This document shows, piece by piece, positions 25,265 through 38,000 of a stretch of 64,000 nt of DNA. This DNA comes from Medicago truncatula (Eukaryota; Streptophyta; Magnoliopsida; Fabales; Fabaceae). Made by a program: the position numbers and the translations under genes. The stretch covers positions 5,342,001-5,406,000 of the forward strand of contig NC_053046.1 of assembly GCF_003473485.1 (NCBI RefSeq), read 5' to 3'. How positions within the stretch are numbered: the stretch's first letter is position 1; each line of letters begins with the position of its first letter. The notes beneath the pieces were generated by a model, which was not told where the DNA came from, did not search any database, and worked only from the letters and a program-made list of their open reading frames with translations.

Positions 25265-27825
25265 GGGGAGGTATTTAGCCAGTTTATTATCTAAACATAA
25301 AATTAAAAAACTAACCTTACTTTGACGCATTAACTTTGTCTTCAAACTAACTCCGTCAGGTGGACATTATTATTTTTTGAAGATGGACATTATTGGAGTT
25401 AATTATTATTCTTCTTAGTAGAGACGTCATTCTTAACGGTATTGTGTCTTTTACTGACCTGATTAGATAGGAAAAAAAAGAAGGGGAATACATCCATCCA
25501 TTCAAAAAAATAAGGAAGGGAATGCATATTTTTAAAATATTAGTATTAATCCTGTTAAAAAAATATTTAATATTGATATGCTTGTGTGTGAGTGTAGAGT
25601 TCTCAATTCTAGTTCTCACTAATAGTAAGAGTGTTGGTCCAAACACTAATACATTTTTTCTTTTTTCGTCTGATTGATTCTCCGTACATCCAATAAATTT
25701 TGGATTTTAGAATCCAAAAAGTATAAAACCGCTTTTAAAATGCTCCAAAACACATTAAAACATTATAAAATTACACAATTTTTTTAAATTTTATAATCCG
25801 AATAGAGCACGACACATTAGAGAAGAAATACTCATATACTTAACTGGTATAGGCTATTAGATTGCATAAATCCATATAAGCAAGATAGTTTGACCAAAAT
25901 TGAGCATTAGATTTTGGCCCAAAAAATACTCCTATGAACAGGTGCTTGAGACAGCACATCCTAAAGCCATGTAATTTTAATTGCAAATTTTGGTCCACGA
26001 TTTATTTACTTATTTTGTCGGCAAATTATAATTATTCCATTATTGTCGGAAAGGGGAAATTTTTCCTTTTCCAATACGGATTAATACAAACAGACAGAAA
26101 GACAAAGATCCTGAAGTTGAATGGGTTTGAAATTATGCACTGGAGTTAGCTTTCTACATGAGCTTGGTCCCATTAAAGCATAAAGAAACATGACCAAATG
26201 TCATTGTCATTGCAATTGATATAGAAAAAGGATACTAAAGCTTAAACCTGCAGAAGAAGGTATGGGCCAACATCAAACTACCTTTAAAAAATAACAAAAG
26301 AAAGCACCTACTTATAAATAAATAAATGTACAATTTTTTTTTAATAAAGATGCAAAAGAGTGGAGTATAATGTATGTATATATGTTAACGTGAAAGGGGG
26401 GCAATTCTGACCAGAACGAGATATGCAACACCCTTAAAAGATGAACCCACTATTCATATTATTTCCTTTTTCATTGTTAATAATGTAATGTACCAGTACT
26501 TACAATTAATTTGCATTCATGGGAAGAAAAGAAAAAGAAGCCTTTTATGAGTCCCCCAACCATCTATATCATCTATCATCACTATGAAATATAAAAATTT
26601 GTGTATCTATAGTTGGAGATCCTGCATTCACACAGTTAAAAATTGGTTGTCATTCGATCTTTGAATTTAAATTTAGACCGTTCAATTTTGATCGAGTGAC
26701 TGCCAACTTTGCATCTGCGTGAAATGTAAGGAATCTCTGGTCGTAAAGGAACCGAACTCAGGGTTTTGTGGGGTCCATTCAAAAAGAGAAAAGTTATGAT
26801 GATGGAAGAAAATAGTAGTATAAAAGAAGAAAGACCATTTCAAAGACACCTTGCTGGCCACTCAATGAAACTATACACCTTTTAATGAGATTATATTCCC
26901 CAAAGCACTAACCCAACTTGATGGCCGTCCTAAGATTCTATTATATTGCTTATAAACTATAGATAACGACCTCGTTTTATGCTGGTTTATGGACATGTGT
27001 AGTACGTATTATTTACTTCACTTTAATCACTAAATTAAACAAACTCCTGAAATTATAATATTAGTAAAGTCCTATTAAGCTGATATCATCTTCACACACC
27101 AAATTACCAAACCCTGCTAGCTTCTTTTGGACAAATTTATGAAAATAAATTAAGATTATTATTATTGTGGTAGGGTAAGACTAATTAGTTGGCTAACCAC
27201 TATTAATGATCTTAAATTAAAACATAAAATATTATCCAATCAAAGTGTTGTCCTTCTTAACTATAATATGTACGTCTTGCCTTAATTGTTAGTTAAACAA
27301 ACAAAAACAATTGTGCTGCTCATATCCTCCTAAGTCTTATACTCTAATAATATCTGCCTCTGGTCAAATCTGTACATCAGAACCAATCAAGCTTAATTAG
27401 ATTTAACTATAAATCAATGATCAAATCTATATCAATGATCAACTACCACGCACCTGGTCAATAATATGCTTGGAAACCTATAAATTTGGATTATGACATT
27501 TAGATATTCTAGCATGAGAAATTAAGGCCTCTACTAAGAACAATAAAATAACTAATTGTTGATTTCACAACCACTGGATTCATTATTATTTTTCTTAGGT
27601 CATTGAAAAGGTCCTAAGTTTTTTTGTTTGAGCTGAAAATGGTCCCGAGTTTTATGATAAACTTAAAATTAAAAGAATTAAGTATCATCACTGCCTCACA
27701 ACAAGTGAGACTTATCCTCCTTCAAAAAAAATAAAGACTTATCCAAATTCAAGCATGAAATATTCTGTTCATATTTAATATTCTGCTTTGGTTTTTTTTC
27801 TTCTTAAATATAGTTTTACAAAATT

Positions 27826-27863
<38 letters not shown>

Positions 27864-28097
27864 TTGAATAAATTTTGATTTCATATAGTAAATATCTCAC
27901 TCTTTTACAAAAATCAAAACACTACCTAAACAGTTGAAGTCGTTCCAATTAACTAAATTGTAATGCCATAACATATATCACAAGTAGTTTCAATGGATTC
28001 AAGTGTCACAGCAATAAGACCTAGTTCAAGTGGTTGAGCTAAGAGACGTCTATACGAGTTTAAGGTTTTAAACTTTTATTATTAAGATAATATACCA
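25265..28097. other. AT-rich intergenic spacer
   Basis: No gene is supported. It has a (TA)n microsatellite at about 27830-27861 and a weak inverted pair around 26612-26750 (ggagatcctgcattcacaca against the inverse of tgcgtgaaatgtaaggaatc), perhaps a decayed MITE. A tRNA-like fragment near 28020 (gacctagttcaagtggttga) may be a SINE relic. Confidence 0.5.
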
Positions 28098-28359
28098 CTC
28101 CCTCCGTCCCTAAATAAGTGACCTAGTTGACTCTGACACACATACCAATGCATATGTTTTATCTTTGATATATTCAATTCTCTACTAAAAAAAATTATAA
28201 AAATTTAATATTTTAAAAATACTCATCGAGACGAATCCAACAACATCTTACATGCATGATATTATTTATCTTTGTGAATTAGTAGAAAAGTATGGTCAAA
28301 ATATGTCAAGTCAATAATGTATATTGTCAACTGGGTCATTTATTAAGGGACGGAGAGAG
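28098..28359. mobile_element. Stowaway-type MITE, 262 bp, downstream of SHR
   Basis: TIRs ctccctccgtccctaaataa and the inverse of ttattaagggacggagagag. Right flank TA at 28360-28361; the left TA is mutated. It lies about 245 bp past the SHR stop codon. Confidence 0.8.
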
Positions 28360-28603
28360 TAATAACTAACATTTATCTATAGAAAAGAATTATCATTAAA
28401 AACCATATAGAAAATAATAGTATGAGTTAAAAAAGAGTAAATTAGTTCATGATTCCTTTTCATAATCAATACATGCAAAGTCTTTGCTTTGGTCTTACTT
28501 ACCAAACTGAAAAATAAATCCCATCACTAATGTGAAAAAAAAAAGAAGTTTCCCAAACCCTTAGTTTTGCACGTGCTAAAAGAACGATAAACACGTGCGA
28601 CTA

Positions 28604-30079
28604 TCAAGGCCTCCATGCACTGGCCCACACCACCGGTTGTTCCTTCCACGTCAAGAATATTCCGGCATCATTACACCGTATCATCGACCACCCTTCCTTA
28701 TACCTCCTCAACAAAGCCCTAACATCATCACAAACTTCCTCACTAAACGCCACCGTATTAAACCCTCGACCATGCAAACGCCGTGACCACCTCACCGCAG
28801 TTTCTCTCCGTTCAATCGACTCCGCCGGAGCACATGCCACCAAATCAACTATCCCTCTCCCTGCTTCCCTTTCAAGCATCAAACGCTCGTTACTCGTCTT
28901 CGGAAAACTCTCTTCTAATGCTTCAAAGTAAACCCTAAACCACCTTAAACACTCTTCAAAACCATTCACAAATTCATATCCTTCATTACCAAAATTTAAA
29001 TCAGCCTCCTCTTCAACCATTGTTACTATCCTAGGCCGCAACGCGATCAACGAAGCTATCAACGAGTCACGACGGTTATTACCGTTACCATTACCATTGC
29101 CAACTGTTACTGAATGCAAAGCATTAACACAATTAACAGCTAAAGCTTCATCTTCTTTAATATCTAAATCCAAAAAATTCAAATCAGAAAGATCGCCGGA
29201 GTGATGAATAACGTTGAATTTAAATGGAACTCCCATGAGTCTAGCGAATTTTTCCATTCTAGCACCAATTTCCTTCATAACTTTTTGAACAGAACCACCA
29301 GCAGTGACGATGGTAGTTAGACGGAGGTGAGGAGTATCGTCAGCACGAGTGGCCAACGCTTCAAAAAGAGTTGGCCACTGAGTGCAATAAGTGTTACTAA
29401 TATCAATTATGTGCAGCTTGGAATCACCTTCGAAGGCTTCTAAAATGGCGCCATTGCATGCGACATGGCCGAAGGTTGTCCACGGACTAACTTCTTGGAA
29501 TTTTAGAACCGTTTTTCTTGTTGATTCGAAAGAGCAAGTTTTTTCTGATGCTGAAGCTAGGGTTCGGAAGGTTCGGGTACCGGCTTCGGTCATTCGAGAG
29601 AATAAGGCTTGGAGAAAATATGCAGCTAGTTTTTGTTCTATGTCACCATAAGGGGAGCTTAGTTCGTTAAGCATCCACATGAGTTGTTGTAAACGAGTGC
29701 TGTTTTTTTCTGCTATGGCTCGTGCTGTTTCGAGGAGGATGTTGTTGGCCCACCTTCCGGTTAATTCGAAGGTGAAATCAGCTGTTGGTGGAGGGGGTGT
29801 GAGTGATGTTGTGGGGGTGTTTGTAGTAATAGTATTTGAGGTTTGAGGTTGATTATAAGGATAGTAGTGTTTGGAAGAAGATGAGGAAAGGTCTTCTTCA
29901 TCCATGAAAAAGTTGAAGCATTCTTCTTCAACTTCTTGTGGATTGTAATATTGGTGATAGTTTTGTTTTGAGGATCGAGAGCTACTTGATGTTGTTGTTC
30001 TGCTGGTGGTGGAGTTGAGAGATTGATCTTCTTGTTGTTGGTGTGGTTGAAAACTGACAAGTCTAAACAATGTATCCAT
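28604..30079 (-). CDS. SHR: GRAS transcription factor, SHORT-ROOT type
   Basis: An intronless 491 aa frame. It opens [10 protein letters not shown] and carries [18 protein letters not shown] (52-69), both signatures of SHR. GRAS domains follow in order: LHRI with LNELSSPYG (138-145), VHIID as KLHIIDI (221-227), LHRII with [16 protein letters not shown] (274-289), PFYRE around [16 protein letters not shown], and SAW ending VVWASAWRP. In Arabidopsis, SHR moves from stele to endodermis and acts with SCARECROW to set radial pattern. In legumes SHR-SCR also marks cortical competence for nodules. Odd points are a Gly-Asn run ([10 protein letters not shown], 327-336) and an N-terminal region shorter than in Arabidopsis. 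Which legume SHR paralog this is cannot be decided here. Confidence 0.97.
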   Translation of the reverse strand: MDTLFRLVSFQPHQQQEDQSLNSTTSRTTTSSSSRSSKQNYHQYYNPQEVEEECFNFFMDEEDLSSSSSKHYYPYNQPQTSNTITTNTPTTSLTPPPPTADFTFELTGRWANNILLETARAIAEKNSTRLQQLMWMLNELSSPYGDIEQKLAAYFLQALFSRMTEAGTRTFRTLASASEKTCSFESTRKTVLKFQEVSPWTTFGHVACNGAILEAFEGDSKLHIIDISNTYCTQWPTLFEALATRADDTPHLRLTTIVTAGGSVQKVMKEIGARMEKFARLMGVPFKFNVIHHSGDLSDLNFLDLDIKEDEALAVNCVNALHSVTVGNGNGNGNNRRDSLIASLIALRPRIVTMVEEEADLNFGNEGYEFVNGFEECLRWFRVYFEALEESFPKTSNERLMLEREAGRGIVDLVACAPAESIERRETAVRWSRRLHGRGFNTVAFSEEVCDDVRALLRRYKEGWSMIRCNDAGIFLTWKEQPVVWASAWRP

Positions 30080-32017
30080 TTAAGTTGTATGAGACCCACA
30101 TCAATAATCTAATTTGATTCACTCTAGTTGTTGTTGCACAAAGGTATTGCAATATTGCATGTAAAGTGTTTTTAATGGTGATGGTGGAACAATTTGGATT
30201 GTAGTTAAGTTGATTTGGAGGGGTGAAGTAGGAATTTAAAAAATTTATGGAGAGTGGTGGGGTGGGATGACGAGAAATGAATGAATTATGATTTGCTTTG
30301 CTCTTCTTTTTTTTTAGAGAAAGGAAGGGAGGTGGGGTAGTTGGTTATATTGTAAGTTTTATTGGGATGCTGATTTTTCTTTTCTTTATTGAAAGGGTTA
30401 GAGTCATCTCCTTACAAATGTGTTTTTGTAAGGGTTGAGATACTCTAGGTCTAAATTTTAATCTCGTATAATCTATTCAAAATTTATTAGACCATATATA
30501 TTCGTCATTATTATCGAATTATCTGAGTAATATTCAATTCTGAATTAGATAAATATGTTAAGAATTGTAAAGTATAAATATACTAATTTTATAATGTGTT
30601 TATATTTAGGAGGATATTTCATTACAAGTCTATTTTATGTGGGTTGAGTCGGATAAAATCCAAATTCTAGAAGAAGATAAAAAAAGTAGAATAGGTGTGT
30701 ATGGATATGGAGAGAGAGTATAGTATTAATTGACTAAGAAGTGTTTATTGGTCAATAAGCAAATGGCTTGGTAGGAGATATGGCCTAGCTGATGCTAAAA
30801 AAGGAATTGTGTCTGACAAAAGATGAAAATTATCAAAGTGCGAGCTAAAGGTAGTGAGAAGAGATACTTTTCATTCTTTTAGAGAGAGATAGAAAGAGAA
30901 ATATGCATATTTGATGAGTGGGAGCAGGCGTGCCAAATAGGTATAGTGAGATAGAAGAAAGAGTAAAGCTGCCGGCGTGAATAATATTTGATCAAACCCA
31001 CTAAGATCCATCATCACTCAATATTTTTTGCCTCCTAATCCCTCTCCAAACACTGCCAAAACTCCTACTAGTAACAACTCTTTTTCTTTTCTATACACAA
31101 AAACACTCATCATTATGTGATAGTAATAATATAATAATAATGGTTTGTTTGTGATAAGTACCGAAATGCACTCCTTCTCAAACTTCTAGGGCATGCCTTC
31201 TTACTTTATGCACACTTATTTGATGGTTTATAAGCACACACTAATCAACCCCAAGCTAGCACACTCAAACTCTAGGAGGCTATTCTTTGAACTTTCAATT
31301 TGGGGTCTCTTAAGACTCAGGGTCTCAATTAAGACCTCTATTCTTAAGTGAATTCTACACAACTTTTTAATAAAATAATCATTGTTTAGTTACTTTTGTT
31401 GAAATGTAAATGATAAAGAGTTATTGATGGGTTCCATTTAGATCTTTTGTTAAAAAGTCTCTATTGGAGTGGTTAACTACCTATTATGTACTATTATTAA
31501 AAAATTATAAAAAAAAGTGATGTGTCAATGTAAAATCCGTTTAAAACCTCAAGATTGATGGTCTCCATTATAGATGCTCTAATATAATATGATTAAATTG
31601 CTAAGACAAATCTCTCCTTAAATTTCCCTTTGTCTAACTCAGGCTACAACCCTTAATTTTTGTTAGATTATTACTTATATTATGACAATTATTATTGAAG
31701 TCTTGCTAACGTGACATAACACATGCTAAAAAATTCTAAATAGAATTAGTATATGTAGTTTTTAACATGTGCCATACACTCTTAGGACACGTGTTAACAT
31801 TTTCGTTATCATTAGGAATATATATATTACTTACATGCATGTGGTCAAGAATATCTCATCTTAAATAGGCATCCGTTTTTTGTTTTAAAAATCAAGAAAC
31901 GATAAATAGATTGTTAGACAAACTCTTGATATATAATTTCTAAGTATGAAGAAACTATAATTTCTACTTATAACATGTTTATAAAAACTTGTCAAAAGAA
32001 AAACATATTTATAAAAA
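30080..32017 (-). promoter_or_regulatory. SHR upstream region
   Basis: No gene is seen. The first 900 bp upstream of the ATG contains CT/GA tracts, for example gagagagatagaaagagaaa near 30883, and short AT-rich blocks. I cannot place a convincing single TATA box. Regulatory content is inferred from position only. Confidence 0.4.
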
Positions 32018-32204
32018 GGAAAATGATAACTAGTGTTCCCTTAGGACACTGGTTAAGGATCAAATATATTAATATTATATTAAAAGTTGTGCAATCAATT
32101 CTTCAAAATTCTAAAAAGTGACATTTTCAATTTATTTATTTTTTTAACACTTTCTTTTTTGTCTTCCTTAACGAATATCTCAAAGGCAGAGGTTAACATG
32201 ACCC
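32018..32204. mobile_element. Short inverted-repeat element, 19933/57597 family
   Basis: Left end ggaaaatgataactagtgtt, right end inverse gggtcatgttaacctctgcc. Diverged relative of the element at 57597. Confidence 0.4.
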
Positions 32205-32662
32205 TTATAAAAATAACAAAATTTGGATGGGTTAGACATGTTGGTCCATGTCCGCATATTTTAATTATAAATTATAGTGGTTATTATAAAAAGCGTGTTT
32301 GCGTTTAATTAATTTTTTTTTAGTTTTGCCAATTGATGATTGAGTGGGATGGAGTTTGGTCGATAGGTAGATAACCTAATTATTCTATCTAGATATCGAA
32401 CACAACTCTTTTGAATAATTCTTTATTGGATAGAATTCATTAACCATTTAAATCTAATTGTTTATTTTCTTTTTTTAATGTCTCCCTTGGGTGTGAAAGT
32501 GAAAGGGGTGCATCTTTTGCTTCAATCCATTCCTCAACCAAGAGTGAAGGATTCCGAATTTGCACTCATGGCTCATCACCGGAACTTTATGCTATTAGAT
32601 CCATATACGTTTGATGAATTTAAGTACAAATAGTAGAAGTTGCAATACCCTTTTCTATAGTA

Positions 32663-32962
32663 CTCCCTCCGTCCCATAAGCAACAAAAAAAAATCATAAT
32701 TATTAATAAAACTAAAACATAGTACTACTAGTTTGTAACATAGTTTTTTGTGTTATTTTTAAAATAAGTTTTATAGGAAGATGTAAAAACAATTTTCATT
32801 GGTTGTTGGTTATTGAGAAAATGAAAGAGAGGGCTTATTGAATGCACTTTGCATTTAATTTTCCTTTGAAAAAGATAAGTTTTTGAAAAGTTAATTTTTT
32901 TTTCTTATAATTTAGAACAAAAAAAAATAAGTTTTTTTTGCTTATAATTTGGACGGAGGGAG
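32663..32962. mobile_element. Stowaway-type MITE, 300 bp
   Basis: Ends ctccctccgtcccataagca and the inverse of tgcttataatttggacggag, flanked by TA at 32661-32662 and 32963-32964. Confidence 0.85.
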
Positions 32963-33187
32963 TACCACACCAACAAATTATAGAGTATAGCGTAAGGTAA
33001 GTGGTTGATGTGTTGCGTATGAGTATTATAAATTCTAAAATACTAGTTTGTCAAAACACACCCTACCAACAATAATAAATAAATTTTTCAAAAAAGAACA
33101 AATAATAAATTAAATAAAATAACCAGTTAATTTTGGCTACTTTTGTTTTTTCTTTTTCCTTGCCCCATATCTCTTTTTATTTATATT

Positions 33188-33271
33188 TTTTTTTTTTTAG
33201 AAGAAATTTAGAGTGAGGGGATGAACCCCATTTCAAGACAATCTTTTTACTACAAGACCAAACATTTAGAG
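33188..33271 (-). mobile_element. Short SINE-like insertion
   Basis: A poly-T run at the left (poly-A on the minus strand) and a 12 bp target duplication, tttatttatatt, at 33176-33187 and 33272-33283. The minus strand reads tggtcttgtagt and ggttcatcccc, which resemble tRNA A and B boxes. Confidence 0.55.
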
Positions 33272-34240
33272 TTTATTTATATTCTATATTGAAAACTATT
33301 ACATTTATAAGAAAGTATATATATAGTTGGTATGTCATTGCCTCAATCGTGATATCATTCATTTTCGGTTGGACTGTGGCATAGATAAAAATATTTATGT
33401 GTGTCATTTTCAGATATGTTAATTAACTTCTTTCTTTCGTTTGTAATGACAGATTAAATTTCATAAAATAGAGCAAGGTTGGATTTGTACTACTTATTAT
33501 TTTTATTAATGTTGTCTTATCTACCAAGAAATGTCACCTCTACTTTCCTAATAAATTTGGATTAAACAACCTAAGATCATTGGGAAAGGTTCATCTCATC
33601 TTTTAGAGAGTAATAAATGCGTAATAACATACAAATAAATGATTGATATTACATGCATTTGTATAACAAATTAAAAGTGGTTGAATTCGCAACATTTTCA
33701 CTTTACTTGCTACTTAAATTAGATGAGTCAAATCCATCAACCTCCTCTCAAACCCTCATCTTATTGTTTGGAAGAATTTAAATTCAATTTTTAGATAGAA
33801 CCATTTTTAACAAGTTTTAATCACATCGTGGTCGATTTTGAAATTACTCACATTTTTCTTAAAAACTGAAGGTTAATACACAAAAGAAGAAACTTATTTC
33901 GATCTACAAGATCCACGCGACCACTTCATAAAAAAAAACTTGCAACTGTCTTTTACTTTAAAAATCTACAATGTACTTACAACTAAGCAATACAACAAAA
34001 CACAAATAACAAAAAATATGCTCCACAAAAAAAGAAAAGAAAAAAAAAAACCGATCAAGTTATCAATTTTGATGATGCCCTAGAAAGCGATAACTGGTGG
34101 CAAATTCTCTAAAAATTTTAACGATGTTGTATACTCAAGGTTGGATTCGAACTCGGGACCTAAAAGAAATATATGTCATCTCATCTAAGTATTTTTGAGT
34201 TATCTGGTATTTAATTACTTATATGATATATGCATAATTT

Positions 34241-34373
34241 TTTTTTGTCAAACAGCCTAGTAGCTGGAGCTCACACAATTAAACATGGAGAAGTGGTGTG
34301 TTTGGGGTTCGAACTCCAACCTACATAAATTATATATTGTCCCTATCAACAACTGAATTAAACTCACGAGGAC
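34241..34373 (-). mobile_element. tRNA-derived SINE of the legume Au/Mt type
   Basis: A perfect 15 bp target duplication, atatatgcataattt, lies at 34226-34240 and 34374-34388, with a T run just inside the left copy. The minus strand starts gtgagtttaattcagttgtt (A box), then ggagttcgaaccccaa (B box), then gtgtgagctccagctactag before the tail. This layout matches my memory of Au-like SINEs in legumes. Confidence 0.8.
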
Positions 34374-34515
34374 ATATATGCATAATTTATATGATAATTG
34401 TAACTATGCACACGAATCCTCTAAAAAAAAAAATTATTATTTATCCACATTATTATTAATCCACATCCGCCGAGTTTTATTAATTGAAATTGATCAAATC
34501 TTATTTACAATCTAC

Positions 34516-34640
34516 TATGCCACGAGGTATATCAAAACAACAATCTACTATGCCACGAGGTATATCAAACAATTTTGCTTTGATTCCTAACAAGTTTATT
34601 ATGCCACGAGGTATATCAAACAATTTTGCTTTGATTCCTA
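34516..34640 (+). repeat. Tandem repeat, three copies of a 22 bp core
   Basis: tatgccacgaggtatatcaa starts at 34516, 34549 and 34600. The last two copies share a longer unit that continues acaattttgctttgattcct. Confidence 0.85.
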
Positions 34641-35075
34641 TCAAAATTTATTTTTAATCCTTAAATAAAAAGGCTATTAATGCTTTTTCAGCAAAAATAC
34701 GCAACAAAAATATTATTCAAATCATTATTAGAACATAACTTTTACCTAAAAATTTACATCTTAGTTTGCAAATGATACCAAAATCTCAGAACAACCCTTG
34801 CGTGTTCATAGTGGTTAATTACATGGCGGAAAATTTAAATATCTGGCAGGAATAGAGTTGTAAAATAACAAGAAGACCACAACGGAACATGAGTGCAACC
34901 TCGAGACAAAATGATTCTATTCTTGCATCAAATACAGTTACACTTACATTGTACAAATCTTGAATAGCGTGCACAAAAAATTCTTCACTATTTTGTCAAT
35001 TTTTTGGATATGATAAATAAATCACTAGAAAAGTGTACACTGCTTTACAAATTGTATTGAAAATTTGGGATATAA

Positions 35076-38000
35076 CTACCATCCAGAAAAATCTTTAAAT
35101 TCACCACTGACAACTGCTTTTCTCTTCTTTCCCACAACGGCTGTACCAGTGTCGACAGCAGCAGGTTCAGCCGGCGGAGCATTCCTAGCTTTCAAGTATT
35201 TGCCAACACCACCGCCAACACCTGTACCTCCAGATTCAGATGTTCCAGCTCCAGGATTACTATACCATGAGCCAACCTTGTCCTGAAATGCAAGCCAAGG
35301 AAAAATCAAAGGATTAGTTCACAAAAACCTTATAAAAGTGAGAGAGAGAGAGAGAGAAAAAAAACAAACAATGAGTAATCTCAAATATTATGGAACAGAC
35401 ATTTTCTTCATCATTTGCATTCTTCTCTTTGGCATTAGCTTGCTCTTCTTCCTCATCTGGCTCGGTGTAAGGATTGACAAAAGTTGTAACACCTGTTATC
35501 TTGATTTCCTCCTGCAAGCCAAAGAAGATATAAGCATGTAACCCATCGTTTGTGTTGACAGCATGGCCCAGTTGATAATTGTTAATGGATTATTCAAAAG
35601 ACGTCAAATGTCCCAGCAAGCATTGTTGTTAAATATCAACTCTTCAAATCATGAGAAAACATGCGACCATTTAAAAAATAAGCTCTTAAGGACTGATGAG
35701 ACACAAGTATTCTACTGTACTCAAGATAGTCCAAAACCTCAATGGTCACAAATGACAGTGCAAAATAGTGTAATCCTAAGGACTGGAACAGGGATATGCA
35801 GATTGCAGTTCCCATAATGAAAATTTAATGAGTGAAACCCAAGGTCCAAACCAGCTAGACAGATGCAAAGGTACAAACATATCCATGCAAAAGGTAACAG
35901 TATGTACAATGGCAGAAGAATCTACTTTTTTTCTAAATCAGGTCTAAATTTTTGGATCATATGTTTGTAAATATAGTTTGAAAAGAATAAAACCAGAAAA
36001 AGAGAGTGGGGGTCAGTCTATTGCATCACCAGTTAAATTAATTTACGACTCACCAGAGGTCGGTCACTGTCATCAACAGGAACCTTTTCCATTGTTGCTA
36101 GTGTAGTCAATCCACCAACCACACCTCCAAAAACTGTATGTTTGAAGTTTAAATGATTTGCAGATTTGTACAATATGAAAAACTGGGAACCATTAGTATG
36201 TGGGCCACTATTTGCCATGCTAACCACACCCCTTCCAGAGTGGACTAATTTGGAGTTAAGTTCATCCTTAAAAGGCTTTCCCCAAATTGATTCACCACCT
36301 CTACCAGTACCAGTAGGATCACCACCTTGTATCATAAAATTCCTGCATAAAATGGACTATAAGACTTGACGAATGTCACTCTTGATTCACTCCAGGGAGA
36401 AAGACACAAAGGCGGTCACATACCTAATGCTTCTATGAAAAGCAACTCCGTTATAATATCCGCGTTCACAAAGCGTGATGAAGTTCTCGCATGCCCTGGG
36501 CGCTATATCACAGTGCAGCTCAATGTTCAAATCACCGTGTGTTGTATGCAATTGTACATATCCCTTCTTCTTTGGATTCTTCTCAACTTTCACATATTCA
36601 TAATCATTTTTTGTAACTGGATCATATGATGTAGAAGTAAAAGACCGGGAAGCAGCGCCAGTAGTGTAACGACTTTTAACCTGAAATTGAGTAACTTCAT
36701 TAATACATAGAATAGTGATTACTGGCCCTTTCTTCATACAATTTTTAAAAAGGATCATATATAATTTGATTATGCATGAGATGTATTGCAAGGCAGGTCA
36801 AAAGGAGTATCTAGGAAGCTCACCATCTTTGCATTCACCGGTGCCCTGTCACCAGCCACGTGCATAGCTATTCTGGCAGCAGTTTTATCACTTGATGAGG
36901 CTTTAGCAGCAGCTGCACTTCTTCCATGTACTGCGGCAGATGCAGCATCTACAATACTGAGTGCCTGAGGAGCTCCATCGGCCGATTTGGAATCTTCTTT
37001 AACTTGTGACCGTGCAGCTAAGATGGCAGCGAGTGCAGCGGCCCTTTCTTTTTGTGCCTTTCCACCACCTCCCCCATGCAATGCAGTTTCCTTTCCTTGC
37101 TCAGTTCCAAGCTCTTTAAGCATTTGTTTGATATCTCCCGACATGTTTATGTTATAGGCTGGATCTGAACTCATTTTCTGTAGTTCTGAGTAAAGAAAAC
37201 ATAAAATCTTAAAGCTAATAAAAATAACAACAATAAAAGCAGCAATATCAAGATCAGCAAGAGATCAGTAGCTCAAAAAATATGGATGAGTTACAGGATG
37301 TATCATACCTTCATCGTCAATTTTCAAATTTTGTTTAACATGATCAAAATCCAGAAGAACCTTCTGGTCAAGTGCATTAGGATTCTGCAAAGCACACATA
37401 CACAAACATCAACATGGTATCATGACAGTGAAAGATAAAGCAATATGCAGAAAATGTTCTCAATCAAAGCCAACTGACCTGAATTGTTACAAGGTCATCC
37501 CTAGTAAATGCCTCGTCGGTGAGGAGCTCCTTCCAGTTTTTTGTCTTGATGTTTAACTCTTTAACAGCCTATTTTCCACAAACTTACATATATAAAAATA
37601 CCATCTACAAAATAAATTAGCAGTGTTAACACTAAGGATCCTGGAAAAACAAACCTCATAGCAGAAGACATTTCCAGTAGTTTTGACTGCCACAATGTGA
37701 GTAAATTCAGTGAAAACTTTGTTTAGCACTGGACAGTGATATTCTCCTGCAGAGTAACAAAGAAAGGCCATTCAATACAAAGCAGCAAACAAACTAAATG
37801 AATATATGACAAGCATCTACCAGAAAATCATAAATGCATCCCATCCACACCTTATCCTCAAATAACATAAACAAATTGTATGTAACATGAGAAATTTTAG
37901 TTTAAACAATAATACAACTTTGCAAGAATAATACCCACGTAATCTCAAAGAACAAAACAAATGTGTTTATGCATAGTTCACCAGTTTCGGACAATATCTC